Positions 1 to 10,742 of a stretch of 64,000 nucleotides of DNA are shown here, in pieces. Made by a program: the position numbers and the translations under genes. Origin of the DNA: Chrysemys picta bellii (lineage: Eukaryota > Chordata > Testudines > Emydidae); NCBI RefSeq assembly GCF_011386835.1, contig NW_027053035.1, positions 1 to 64,000 of the forward strand, given 5' to 3'. Every line of letters starts with the position of its first letter. Within the stretch, counting starts at the first letter, position 1. The notes under the pieces are model-generated. The model was not told the origin of the DNA, did not search any database, and saw only the letters and a program-made list of their open reading frames with translations.

Positions 1-664
1 CAAGGAGGGATGGAGGAAAAGGTAAAACGAAAAGGACAAACCCTAATGTCCCCAGTGATTCTACGGCACAAAATCCCAGGTGGGCTGTAAAATTCAGCCA
101 CCTTGAACTAGTGTTTTCCATGCCTAGAATTCAGCTGGCACCAGATGGATCAGACTGCAGACTGAGCAGGTTAAAAACCTCTCCAAGGTTCTTACCTTCT
201 CAACAGGCACGTCTGTTTTCTAGTAAAATCAATAAAAGGAGAAACTCGAAAGAGGTTCCTCCTCGCACTCACATACTTGAACCCTAATACTCTCTGAGTC
301 CTAAAAAGGGAGACCTCGAGAAGGACACTTGCTAAAGCAAAGCCAAAGGGGTCTCTGAGGTTTCCCTGGCCCTGCGCTCCTGTCCTGCCTGGCTGATGTC
401 AGCATCTCTCTCTCAGGTAACCACGTCCCTAACACCTTTGACCCATAGGCTGAGGTCCAGGATAAGGCCTTTGTGATATCACTGCCACACCCAACCAAAC
501 CCTAAAGTGCTGATGTCCTGCTACTGGCCTGACACTTTGAAGGTTTGAGCTACTCTCTGTGGATCACCCCACTCAATGCGTCTTCATTCTAGGAAGCAAG
601 CCGGCTAGACAGTAAAACATCAGAGGCTGCTCCCAATGCTACACTCAGTGTTTCCAAAATTAGT

Positions 665-840
665 AGACTTTATGGTCAGAAGAGACCTTTAGAGCATCTA
701 ATCTAACCCGCTGCATATCATAGGCTTATTGTATAGTACAATAGTTACTCTTTGGGCACACACATTCCAGAAAGGCATCTAGTCTTCATTCAATGACATC
801 AAGAGATGGAGAATCCACCAATTTCCCTTTTAGTGAGGGC
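665..840 (-). mobile_element. CR1 3'-end relic inside the macrosatellite unit
   Basis: Read on the minus strand, this tract resembles the end of a CR1 LINE: the wording around 'proper ends of the last ORF' (a stretch corresponding to a gene end rich in 'gagaatccaccac' on the plus strand) followed by a short 3' UTR with the 'ggtctcttctggcc'-like motif. The same tract occurs once per unit throughout the window, so the insertion predates amplification of the unit. The match to CR1 is by recognition of the typical 3' end, not by alignment. Confidence 0.6.
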
Positions 841-898
841 CAGGGGGCTCCATTTCCCCTTCCACTAGCTCCCCATTTACAGTGAGCCAGAGCAGTAC

Positions 899-1022
899 CT
901 GCAGCAGGGAGCGGGAGTTGCTGAAGGCCTCAGAGGAACAGCCCCTGCAGTGTCTCAGGCACCTGGCGCAAGTGCCGGATGATGCGGAGCTGGTGCATCA
1001 CTTTGGCCATGACGTCATCCTG
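899..1022 (-). other. Exon-like segment of the macrosatellite, probably a decayed exon
   Basis: On the minus strand this 124-nt segment is preceded by a pyrimidine-rich stretch ending TTCCCTTGCAG and followed by GTACTG, which look like a splice acceptor and a donor. The first frame reads QEDVTAKVMHQLRIIRHLRQ and continues until a TGA near the end; the other two frames also contain stops. After the TGA a shifted frame reads SEAFSNSRSLLQ, which suggests a small frame-shifting indel in a former exon. Related copies lie near 2.55, 8.89, 11.72, 13.22, 39.79, 51.57, 53.06, 55.18, 57.64 and 62.46 kb; the copy near 41.31 kb has lost the donor. I cannot assign the parent gene. Confidence 0.35.
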
Positions 1023-1528
1023 CTGCAAGGGAACGAGAACCTGTCAGAGACTCAAGGGCCCCGAGGAATCAGGGGGAATTAAGGGCACCTGGAACCAGCA
1101 GTATTTCCACCCACCACCTGACCACCGCTGAGGGATGAATTCACCTCCTGAACCCCAGAATTGAGTCTTCTTGTCCTTTCTAGTATCCTCCAGTGCCAAC
1201 CCCCCTCCTTGTAGGATTAGCTCCTGCTACCTCCCCCTCAGTGTTCTTCACAGCTGTTGCACCTCCAAACCAAACCTCAAGTTATCAGAACCCTCTTCTG
1301 CACCCCCAACCAGGTTGGGCATCGAGGCGGCTCTAGCGGGGGGGCAGGAGGCATTCTGCCAGAAGTGAAGTGGGCTGAGGGGAGGTTGAGATCTTGCCCC
1401 AAGTCATCCCAGACACTAATGCTAAGCCACAGGATGGCAGCATCTAGTGTCAGTGTTGTCCAAGCACTATTTCAACCATACAGTTTTGGATGAACACCCC
1501 ACAAGGGGAGGTGAAGAGCACCCCCAGC

Positions 1529-1538
1529 AACACACACA

Positions 1539-1588
<50 letters not shown>
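1529..1588. repeat. (CA)n microsatellite, longest copy
   Basis: A run of alternating CA with one interruption (AA near 1541). It marks the boundary between macrosatellite units. On the minus strand it gives spurious open frames of alternating Cys and Val. Tract length differs widely among units, from about 20 bp to this ~60 bp copy. Confidence 0.95.
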
Positions 1589-2934
1589 ACTCCTGGTGGT
1601 GAAAGGGGAACAGGAGAAAGGACAAAAAAAGTAAGAGATGAAGAGAAAGGAAGGAGGGATGGAGGAAAAGGTAAAACGAAAAGGACAAACCCTAATGTCC
1701 CCAGTGATTCTACGGGACAAAATCCCAGGGAGGGAATAAAATTCTGCCATCTTAAACTACTGTTTTCCATGCCTAGAATTCAGCTGGCACCAGATGGATC
1801 AGACTGAGCAGGTTCCAAAACCTCTTGGAGGCTCTTACCTTCTAAATAGGGACGTCTGTTTTCTAGTAAAATCCGTCAAAGTAAAGGAGAAAACTCGAAA
1901 GAGGCTCCTGCTCACACTCACATACGTCAACCCTAACACTCTCTCAGTCCTCAAAGAGAGACCTCGAGAAGGAGACTTGCTGAAGCAAAGCCACAGGGGT
2001 CTCTGAGGTTTCCCTGGCCCTGTGCTCCTGTCCTGCCAGGCTGATGTCAGCATCTCTCTCGGATGTCACCACCTCCCTAACACCTTTGACCAATAGGCTG
2101 ACGTCCTGCAAAAGGCCTTTGTGATATCACTGCCACACCCACCCTTCCCCGGAAGTGCTAATGTCCTGCTGCTGGCCTGACACTTTGAAGGTTTCAGCTA
2201 CTCTCTGTGGATCACCCCACTCAATGCCTGTTCATTCTAGGAAGCAAGCCGGCTAGACGGTAAAACATCAGAGGCTGCTCCCAATGCTACACTCAGTGTT
2301 TCCAAAATTAGGGGACTTTATGGTCAGAAGAGACCTTTAGAGCATCTCATCTAACCCCTTGAAAACCATAGGCTTGCTGTATAGTACAATAGTTACTTTT
2401 TGGGCACACACATTGCAGAAAGGCATCTAGTCTTCCTTCAATGACATCAAGAGATGGAGAATCCACCACTTTCCCTTTTAGTGAGGGCCAGGGGGCTCCA
2501 TTTCCCCTTCCACTAGCTCCCCATTTACAGTGAGCCAGAGCAGTACCTGCAGCAGGGAGCGGGAGTTGCTGATGGCCTCAGAGGCACAGCCCCTGCAGTG
2601 TCTCAGGAATCTGGCGCAAGTGCCGGATGATGCGGAGCTGGTGCATCACTTTTGGCCGTGACGTCCTCCTGCTGCAAGGGAACGAGAACCTGTCAGAGAC
2701 TCAAGGGCCCCGAGGAATCAGCGGGAATTAAGGGCACCTGGAACCAGCACTACTTCCACCCATCACCTGCCCACCACTGAGGGATAAATTTACCTCCTGA
2801 ACCCCAGAATGGAGTCTTCTTGTCCTTTCTAGTATCCTCCAGTGCCAACCCCCCTCCTTGAAGGATGAGCTCCTGCTATCTCCCCCTCAGTGCCCTTGAC
2901 AGCTGTTCCACCTCCAAACCACAGCTCAAGTTAT
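1589..2934. repeat. Macrosatellite unit 2, left part
   Basis: A full-order copy of the ~1.6 kb unit from the purine-rich tract up to the point where a CR1 element interrupts it (the unit word 'ctcaagttat' at 2925-2934 would normally continue 'cagaaccctc'). The exon-like segment lies at 2547-2671 and carries one extra base relative to unit 1. No functional gene is visible. Confidence 0.8.
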
Positions 2935-5900
2935 TAGTACCTTTGGACACAGACTGGCTAACCTAGTGAGGAGGGCTTTAAACTAGGTTCGACGGGGACA
3001 GGTGAGCAAAGCCCACAGGTAAGTGGGGAACATGGAAACCGGGGAGATGGGTCAAAAACGAGAGGGAGTGTGGGCTATATTGTCAGAGGGAAAGGAGGGT
3101 CAGGACAAAACTGGGAGGAAAGATCAAACCAGTATCTTAGATGTCTATATACAAATGCGAGAAGTATGGGGAATAAGCAGGAAGAACTGGAAGTGCTAAT
3201 AAATAAATACAACTATGACATTGTTGGCATTACTGAAACTTGGTGGGATAATACACATGATTGGAATGTTGGTGTGGATGGGTACAGCTTGCTCAGGAAG
3301 GATAGACAGGGGAAAAAGGGAGGAGGTGTTGCCTTGTATATTAAAAATGTACACACTTGGACTGAGGTAGAGATGGACATAGGAGACGGAAGTGTTGAGA
3401 GTCTCTGGGTTAGGCTAAAAGGGGTAAAAAACAAGGGAGATGTCATGCTAGGAGTCTACTACAGGCCACCTAACCAGGTGGAAGAGGTGGATGAGGCTTT
3501 TTTTAAGCAACTAACAAAATCATCCAAAGCCCAAGATTTGGTGGTGATGGGGGACTTCAACTATCCGGCTATATGTTGGGAAAATAACACAGCGGGGCAC
3601 AGACTATCCAACAAATTCCTGGACTGCATTGGAGACAACTTTTTATTTCAGAAGGTTGAAAAAGCTACTGGGGGGAAGCTGTTCTAGACTTGATTTTAAC
3701 AAATAGGGAGGAACTCGTTGAGAATTTGAAAGTAGAAGGCAGCCTGGGTGAAAGTGATCATGAAATCATAGAGTTTGCAATTCTAAGGAAGGGTAGAAGG
3801 GAGAACAGCAAAATAGAGACAATGGATTTCAGGAAGGCAGATTTTGGTAAGCTCAGAGAGCTGATAGGTAAGGTCCCATGGGAATCAAGACTGAGGGGAA
3901 AAACAACTGAGGAGAGTTGGCAGTTTTTCAAAGGGACACTATTAAGGGCCCAAAAGCAAGCTATTCCGCTGGTTAGGAAAGATAGAAAATGTGGCAAAAG
4001 ACCACCTTGGCTTAACCATGAGATCTTGCATGATCTAAAAAATAAAAAGGAGTCATATCAAAAATGGAAACTGGGACAGAATACAAAGGATGAATATAGG
4101 CAAACAACACAGGAATGCAGGGGCAAGATTAGAAAGGCAAAGGCACAAAATGAGCTCAAACTAGCTACGGGAATAAAGGGAAACAAGAAGACTTTTGATC
4201 AATACATTAGAAGCAAGAGGAAGACCAAAGACAGGGTAGGCCCACTGCTTAGTGAAGAGGGAGAAACAGTAACAGGAAACTTGGAAATGGCGGAGATGCT
4301 TAATGACTTCTTTGTTTCGGTCTTCACCGAGAAGTCTGAAGGAATGCCTAACCTAGTGAATGCTAATGGGAAGGGGGTAGGTTTAGCAGATAAAATAAAA
4401 AAAGAACAAGTTAAAAATCACTTAGAAAAGTTAGATGCCTGCAAGTCACCCGGGCCTGATGAAATGCATCCTAGAATACTCAAGGAGCTAATAGAGGAGG
4501 TATCTGAGCCTCTAGCTATTATCTTTGGAAAATCATGGGAGACGGGAGAGATTCCAGAAGACTGGAAAAGGGCAAATATAGTGCCCATCTATAAAAAGGG
4601 AAATAAAAACAACCCAGGAAACTACAGACCCCAGTGAGTTTAACTTCTGTGCCAGGGAAGATAATGGAGCAAGTAATTAAGGAAATCATCTGCAAACACT
4701 TGGAAGGTGGTAAGGTGATAGGGAACAGCCAGCATGGATTTGTGAAGAACAAATCATGTCAAACCAATCTGATAGCTTTCTTTGAGAGGATAACGAGCCT
4801 TGTGGATAAGGGTGAGGCTGTGGATGTGGTACACCTAGACTTTAGTAAGGCATTTGATACGGTCTCGCATGATATTCTTATTGATAAACTAGGCAAATAC
4901 AATTTAGATGGGGCTACTATAAGGTGGGTGCATAACTGGCTGGATAACCGTACTCAGAGAGTTGTTATTAATAGTTCCCAATCCTGCTGGAAAGCCATAA
5001 CGAGTGGGGTATCGCAGGGGTCTGTTTTTGGACCGGCGCTGTTCAATATCTTCATCAACGACTTAGATATTGGCATAGAAAGTACGCTTATTAAGTTTGC
5101 GGATGATACCAAACTGGGAGGGATTGCAACTGCTTTGGAGGACAGGGTCATAATTCAAAATGATCTGGACAAATTGGAGAAATGGTCTGAGTTAAACAGG
5201 ATGAAGTTTAACAAAGACAAATGCAAAGTGCTCCAGTTAGGAAGGAAGAATCAGTTTCACACATACAGAATGGGAAGAGACTGTCTAGGAAGGAGTACGG
5301 CAGAAAGGGATCTAGGGGTTATAGTGGACCACAAGCTAAATATGAGTCAACAGTGTGATGCTGTTGCAAAAAAAGCAAACCTGATTCTGGGATGTATTAA
5401 CAGGTGTGTTGTGAGCAAGACACGAGAAGTCATTCTTCCGCTCTACTCTGCTCTGGTTAGGCCTCAGCTGGAGTATTGTGTCCAGTTCTGGGCACCGCAT
5501 TTTAAAAAAGATGTGGAGAAATTGGAAAGGGTCCAGAGAAGAGCAACAAGAATGATTAAAGGTCTTGAGAACATGACCTATGAAGGAAGGCTGAAAGAAT
5601 TGGCTTTGTTTAGTTTGGAAAAGAGAAGACTGAGAGGAGACATGATAGCAGTTTTCAGGTATTTAAAAGGGTGTCATAAGGAGGAGGGAGAAAACTTGTT
5701 CACCTTAGCCTCTAAGGATAGAACCAGAAGCAATGGGTTTAAAGTGCAGCAAGGGAGGTCTAGGTTGGACATTAGGAAAAAGTTCCTGTCAGGGTGGTTA
5801 AACACTGGAATAAATTGCCGAGGGAGGTTGTGGAATCTCCATCTCTTGAGATATTTAAGAGTAGGTTAGATAAATGTCTATCAGGGATGGTCTAGATGGT

Positions 5901-5983
5901 ATTTGGTCCTGCCATGCGGGCAGGGGACTGGACTCGACGACCTCTCGAGGTCCCTTCCAGTCCGATTATCTATGAATGTATGA
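2935..5983 (+). mobile_element. CR1 LINE, copy 1 (5'-truncated)
   Basis: The element starts in the CR1 5' region (the 'ggctttaaactaggttcgac' type of leader), then encodes endonuclease and reverse transcriptase, and ends in the characteristic CR1 3' UTR with a short octamer-like tail at about 5968-5983. It interrupts the macrosatellite at the same base as the copies at 46597 and 62851, so all three descend from one insertion. It is about 3.05 kb; full-length CR1 elements are longer and have an ORF1 that is missing here. Confidence 0.9.
3070..5869 (+). pseudogene. CR1 ORF2 remnant: AP-type endonuclease plus reverse transcriptase, frame-shifted
   Basis: The product would nick target DNA and copy CR1 RNA in the nucleus. 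Three frame pieces are present. The first (3070-3687) carries the endonuclease: [24 protein letters not shown] and GDFNYP. It ends after a one-base loss in the G-run near 3671, where copy 2 reads on. The second (3690-4637) has the remaining SDH endonuclease motif and the linker and ends at a shift at about 4632, in the stretch that normally encodes NYRPVSLTS. The third (4634-5869) has the RT core, including [20 protein letters not shown] and the catalytic FADD. A 4-bp deletion near 5790 scrambles the last ~35 residues. The nominal GTG starts come from open-frame boundaries and are not real starts. The gene is dead. Confidence 0.9.
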
Positions 5984-7053
5984 AAAAAACACTGTTCTCC
6001 ACCCCCACCCAGGTTGGCCAGGGAGGCGGCTCTAGCAGGGGGGGCAGGAGGGATTCTGGCAGCAGTGAAGTGGGTTGCGGGGAAGTTGAGATCTTGACCC
6101 AAGTCATCCCAGACACTAATGCTAAGCCACAGGATGGCAGCATCTAGTGTTAGTGGAGTCCAAACACTATTTCAACCCTACAGTTTTCGAGGAACAGGAG
6201 AAAGGACAAAAGAAGTAAGAGATGAAGAGAAAGGAAGGAGGGATGGAGGAAAAGGTAAAACAAAAAGGACAAACCCTAATGTCCCCAGTGATTCTACGGC
6301 ACAAAATCCAAGGGATGGAATAAAATTCTGCCATCTTCAACTACTGTTTTCCATGCCTAGAATTCAGCTGGCACCACGTGGATCAGACTGAGCAGCTGCC
6401 AAAACCTCTTGGAGGCTCTTACCTTCTAAACAGGGACGTCTGTTTTCTAGTAAAATCAGTAAAAGGAAAGGAGAAAACTCGAAAGAGGCTCCTGCACGCA
6501 CTCACGTACGTGAACCCTAATACTCTCTCAGTCCTTAAAGAAAGACCCCGAGAAGGAGACTTGCTGAAGCAAAGCCACAGGGTCTCTGAGGTTTCCCTGG
6601 CCCTGTGCTCCTGTCCTGCCAGGCTGATGTCAGCATCTCTCTCTGAGGTCACCACTTCCCTAACACCTTTGACCAGTACGCTGAGGTCCTTGAAAAAGCC
6701 TTTGTGATATCACTGCCACACCCAACCAAACCCTAAAGTGCTCATGTCCTGCTGTTGGCCTGACACTTTGAAGGTTTGAGCTACTCTCTGTGGATCACCC
6801 CAAAAAATGCATCTTCATTCTAAGAAGCAAGCTGGCTAGACAGTAAAATATCAGAGGCTGCTCCCAATGCTACACTCAGTGTTTCCAAAATTAGTAGACT
6901 TTATGGCCACAAGAGACCTTTAGAGCATCTCATCCCAGACACTAATGCTAAGCCACAGGATGGCAGCATCTAGTGTCAGTGGAGTCGAAGTACTATTTCA
7001 ACCCCACAGTTTTGCATGAACTCCCCACAAGGGGAGGTGAAGAGCACCCCCAG
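5984..7053. repeat. Macrosatellite units 2 (right part) and 3 (internally deleted)
   Basis: After the CR1 the unit resumes at 'cactgttctccaccc'. At about 6186 the normal (CA)n and its flanks are missing: 'cagttttcga' joins directly to 'ggaacaggag'. The same deletion is present after CR1 copy 2 at about 49856, so it was duplicated together with the CR1. A second deletion near 6930 joins the CR1 relic directly to the 'cccagacactaatgc' block, making unit 3 only ~870 bp long. Confidence 0.75.
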
Positions 7054-7682
7054 CAACAAACATACACACACACACACACACACGCACCGCTCCTGGTGGT
7101 GGGAGGGGAACAGGAGAAAGGACAAAAGAAGTAAGAGATGAAAGGAAAGGAAGGAGGGATGGAGGAAAACTTAAAATGAAAAGGACAAATCCTAATGTCC
7201 CCAGTGATTCCACGGGACAAAGTCCCAGGTGGGCTATAAAATTCTGCCACCTTGAACTAATGTTTTCCATGCCTAGAATGCAGATGGCACCAGGTGGATC
7301 AGACTGAAGAGGTTACAAACCTCTCCGAGGCTCTTACTTTCTCAACAGGGATGCCTGTTTTCTAGTAAAATCAGTAAAAGGAAAGGAGAAAACTCGAAAG
7401 AGGCTCCTGCACGCACGTAAATACGTGAACACTCTCTCAGTCCTCAAAGAGAGACCTCGAGAAGGAGACTTGCTGAAGCAAAGCCACAGGGTCTCTGAGG
7501 TTTCCCTGGCCCTGTGCTCCTGTCCTGTCAGGCTGATGTCAGCATCTCTCTCTGAGGTCACCACCTCCCTAACACATTTGACCAATAGGCTGACGTCCTG
7601 CAAAAGGCCTTTGTGATGTCACTGCCACACCCAACCAATGCTAATGTCCTGTTGCTGGCCTGAGACTTTGAAGGTTTGAGGT
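7054..7682. repeat. Macrosatellite unit 4, left part
   Basis: This starts with a (CA)n tract (about 7054-7087) and runs through the purine tract and first unique block up to a solo LTR insertion. The minus-strand open frame 7334-7603 begins just after a TTTTGCAG acceptor-like site and reads DVSLLVKCVREVVTSERDAD, a second exon-like stretch of the unit. It has no start or partner exons, so I leave it unassigned. Confidence 0.7.
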
Positions 7683-8533
7683 TGTCATAACTATAAAGGG
7701 AAGGATAACAGCTGTCCTGTGTACAGTACTATAAAATCCCTCCTGGCCAGAGACTCCAAAATCCTTTTCCCTGTAAAGGGTTAAGAAGCTCAGGTAACCT
7801 GGCTGGCATCTGACCTAAAGGACCAATAAGGGGACAAGATACTTTCAAATCTTGGGGAGGGGAAGGCTTTTGTTTCTGTTCTTTGTTTGTGTGGGTGTTC
7901 GCCCTCGGGACTGAGAGGGACCAGACATCAATCCAGGTTCTCCACATCTTTCTAAACAAGTCTCTCCTATTTCAAACAAGGCGTGTTAGTTTTCCTTTGT
8001 TTTCTCAACTTGTAAATGTACCTTTTACTAGAGTGTTTATCTTTGTTTGCTGTACTTTGAACCTAAGACTAGAGGGGAGTCCTCTGAGCTCTTTAAGTTT
8101 GATTACCCTGTAAGGTTCATTTCCATACTGATTTTACAGAGATGATTTTTACCTTTTTCTTTAATTAAAAGCCTTATTTTTAAGAACCTGATTGATTTTT
8201 CCTTGTTTTAAGATCCAAGGAGTTTGGATCTTGATTCACCAGGAGGTGGTGGGAGGAAGGAGGGGAATGGTTAATTTCTCCTCCTTTTAGATCCAAGGGG
8301 GTTGGATCTGTATTCACCAGAAGTTGGTGGGAGGAAGGAGGGGGGATGGTTAATTTCTCCTTGTTTTAAGATCCAAGGGGTTTGGATCTGTATTCACCAG
8401 GGAATTGGTGAAAGGTTTCTCAAGGCTACCCAGGGGAGGAAATTAGCCTTGGGATGGTGGTTAAGCTTAGAAGTTTTCATGCAGGCCCCTACATTTGTAT
8501 CCTAAACTTCAAAGTGGGGATACAGCCTTGACA
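7683..8533 (+). mobile_element. Solo LTR, family A, copy 1
   Basis: An 851-bp segment with TGTCATAAC at the left edge and CTTGACA at the right, so it has the TG...CA ends of an LTR. It is flanked by GAGGT (7678-7682) and CAGGT (8534-8538), a 5-bp target duplication with one mismatch. The macrosatellite continues correctly on both sides. A TATAAAA lies at 7730-7736. No internal coding region accompanies it. Copy 50451-51223 has identical junctions, including the mismatched target repeat, and is a duplicate of this insertion. The parent element cannot be named from the LTR alone. Confidence 0.7.
8211..8410 (+). repeat. ~78-bp minisatellite inside the LTR (3 copies)
   Basis: Three tandem blocks begin with 'agatccaagg' at ~78-80 bp spacing, and the last is incomplete. 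The duplicate LTR at 50451-51223 has one block fewer and is exactly 78 bp shorter, so a single repeat unit was gained or lost after duplication. The related LTR at 37419 also has three blocks. Confidence 0.85.
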
Positions 8534-9515
8534 CAGGTACTCTCTGTGGATCACCCCACTCAATGCGTCTTCATTCTAGGAAGCAAGCCGGCTAGACAGT
8601 AAAACATCAGAGGCTGCTCCCCAATACTACACTCGGTGTTTCCAAAATTTGTAGACTTTATGGCCACAAGAGACCTTTAGAGCATCTCATCTAAGCCCCT
8701 GCATATCATAGGCCTCCTGTATAGTACAATAGTTACTTTTTGGGCACACACATTCCAGAAAGGCATCTAGTCTTCATTCAATGACATCAAGAGATGGAGA
8801 ATCCACGACTTTCCCTTTTAGTGAGTGCCAGGGGGCTCCATTTCCCCTTCCACTAGCTCGCCATTTACAGGGAGACAGAGCAGTACCTGCAGCAGGGAGC
8901 GGGAGTTGCTGAAGGCCTCAGAGGCGCAGCCTCTGCAGTGTCTCAGGCACCTGGCGCAAGTGGCGGATGATGCGGGTGCATCACTTTGGCCGTGACGTCC
9001 TCCTCCTGCAAGGGAACGAGAACCTGTCAGAGACTCAAACGCCCCGAGGAATCTGGGGGATTTAAGGGCACCTGGAACCAGCAGTATTTCCACTCAGCAC
9101 CTGAACACCACTGAGAGATGAATTCACCTCCTGAACCCCAGAATGGAGTCTTCTTGTCCTTTCTAGTAACCTCCAGTGCCAACCCCGCTCCTTCTGGGGT
9201 GAGCTCCTGCTACCTCCCCCTCAGTGCCCTTGACAGCTGTTCCACCTCCAAACCACACCTCAAGTTATCAGAACCCTCTTCTCCACCCCCACCCAGGTTG
9301 GGCAGGGAGGTGGCTCTAGCAGGGGGGGCAGGAGGGATTCTGGCAGCAGTGAAGTGGGTTGCGGGGAGGTTGAGATCTTGCCCCAAGTCATCCCAGACAC
9401 TAATGCTAAGCCACAGGATGGCAGCATCTAGTGTCAGTGGAGTCCAAGCACTATTTCAACCCCACAGTTTTGGATTAACTTCCCAAAAGGGGAGGTGAAG
9501 AGCACCCCCAGCAAC
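8534..9515. repeat. Macrosatellite unit 4, right part
   Basis: The unit resumes after the LTR and continues in normal order to a short CA-rich tract at about 9516. The exon-like segment near 8887-8995 lacks part of the usual sequence ('gcggatgatgcgggtgcatc'), as in the copy near 51.6 kb. No gene is visible. Confidence 0.75.
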
Positions 9516-10742
9516 ACACACGCACACACTAATCCTAATGTCCTGCTGCTGGCCTGACACTTTGAAGGTTTGAGCTACACTCTGTGGATCAACCCACTTA
9601 ATGCGTCTTCATTCTAGGAAGCAAGCCGGCTAGACAGTAAAACATCAGAGGCTGCTCCCAATGCTACACTCAGTGTTTCCAAAATTAGGAGACTTTATGT
9701 CCACAAGAGACCTTTAGAGCATCTCATCTAACGCCCTGCATATTACAGGCTTCCTGTATCGTACAATAGTTACTTTTTGGGCACACACATTCCAGAAAGG
9801 CAGCTAGTCTTCATTCAATGACATCAAGAAATGGAGAATCCACCACTTTCCCTTTTAGTGAGTGCCAGGGGGCTCCATTTCCCCTTCATCCCAGCCAGGG
9901 CTTTGTCAAGCCGGGCCTTAAAAACCTCCAAGGAAGGAGACTCCACCACCTCACTAGGTAACGCATTCCAGTCTTTCACCACCCTCCTAGTGAAATAGTT
10001 TTTCTTAATATCCAACCTGGACCTCCCGCACTGCAACTTGAGACCATTGCTCCTTGTACTGTCATCTGCCACCACTGGGAACAGCCAAGCTCCATCCTCT
10101 TTGGAACCCCCCTTCAGGTAGTTGAAGGCTGGTATCAAATCCCCCCCTCATTCTTCTCTTCTGGAGACTAAACAATCCCAGTTCCCTCAGCCTCTCCTCA
10201 TAACTCATGTGCTCCAGACCCCTAATCATTTTTGTTGCCCTCCGTTGGACTCTTTCCGAGACTAAAACGCCCCGAGGAATCAGGGGGAATTAAGGCCACC
10301 TGGAACCAGCAGTATCTCCACCCAGCACCTGCCCACCACTCAGGGATGAATTCACCTCCTGAACCCCAGAATGGAGTCATCTTCTCCTTTTTAGTAACCT
10401 CCAGTGCAAACCCCCCTCCTTGAGGGATGAGCTCCTGCTACCTCCCCCTCAGTGCCCTTGACAGCTGTTCCACCTCCAAACCACACCTCAAGTTATCAGA
10501 ACCCTCTTCTCCACCCCCACCCAGGTTGGGCAGAGAGGCGGATCTAGGAGGGGGAGCAGGAGGGATTCTGCCAGCAGTGAAGTGCGTTTCGGGGAGGTTG
10601 AGATCTTGCCCCAAAGTCATCCCAGACACTAATGCTAAGCCACACGATGGCAGCATCTAGTGTCCGTGGAGTCAAAGCACTATTTCAACCCCACAGTTTT
10701 GGATCAACTTACCACAAGGGGAGGTGAAGAGCACCCCTACCA
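9516..10742. repeat. Macrosatellite unit 5, deleted and with a CR1 replacement
   Basis: Directly after a short CA tract the unit jumps to 'ctaatgtcctgctgctgg', so about 500 bp (the purine tract and first unique block) are missing. Within it a reverse CR1 fragment (9887-10256) takes the place of the exon-like segment. The remaining right part is normal. Confidence 0.75.
9887..10256 (-). pseudogene. CR1 ORF2 C-terminal fragment
   Basis: On the minus strand this encodes the last part of CR1 ORF2, with the landmarks [22 protein letters not shown] and [19 protein letters not shown]. It resembles the CR1 subfamily at 58703-61904, not the three-copy subfamily. Upstream (higher coordinates) it ends at the 'Glu-Arg-Val-Gln-Arg' region, and its own 3' UTR is absent. 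No target duplication is visible. It sits exactly where the exon-like segment should be, so it arrived with a deletion or by recombination. Confidence 0.85.

Larger units (their letters stand above)
1..1528. repeat. Macrosatellite unit 1 (5' end outside window)
   Basis: This is the first copy of the ~1.6 kb tandem unit that fills the non-transposon part of the window. It starts just after the (CA)n tract, in the purine-rich stretch, and runs through the common order: a unique block (about 100-600), a reverse-oriented CR1 3'-end relic (about 665-840), an exon-like segment (899-1022) and a second unique block ending at the next (CA)n. I see no intact gene. Short open frames such as minus 301-498 recur in many units because the units are similar, not because of a visible coding signature. 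Confidence 0.8.

Noticed and set aside
1450..1770. Minus-strand frames rich in alternating Val and Cys near every (CA)n tract
   Set aside because: They are translations of (GT)n and a neighbouring pyrimidine tract; composition alone explains them, and they have no conserved start or domain.
7334..7603. Minus-strand 89-codon frame as a small gene
   Set aside because: It recurs in many macrosatellite units with different lengths and frame ends. Without a start context, partner exons or a protein match it is treated only as a possible exon relic.
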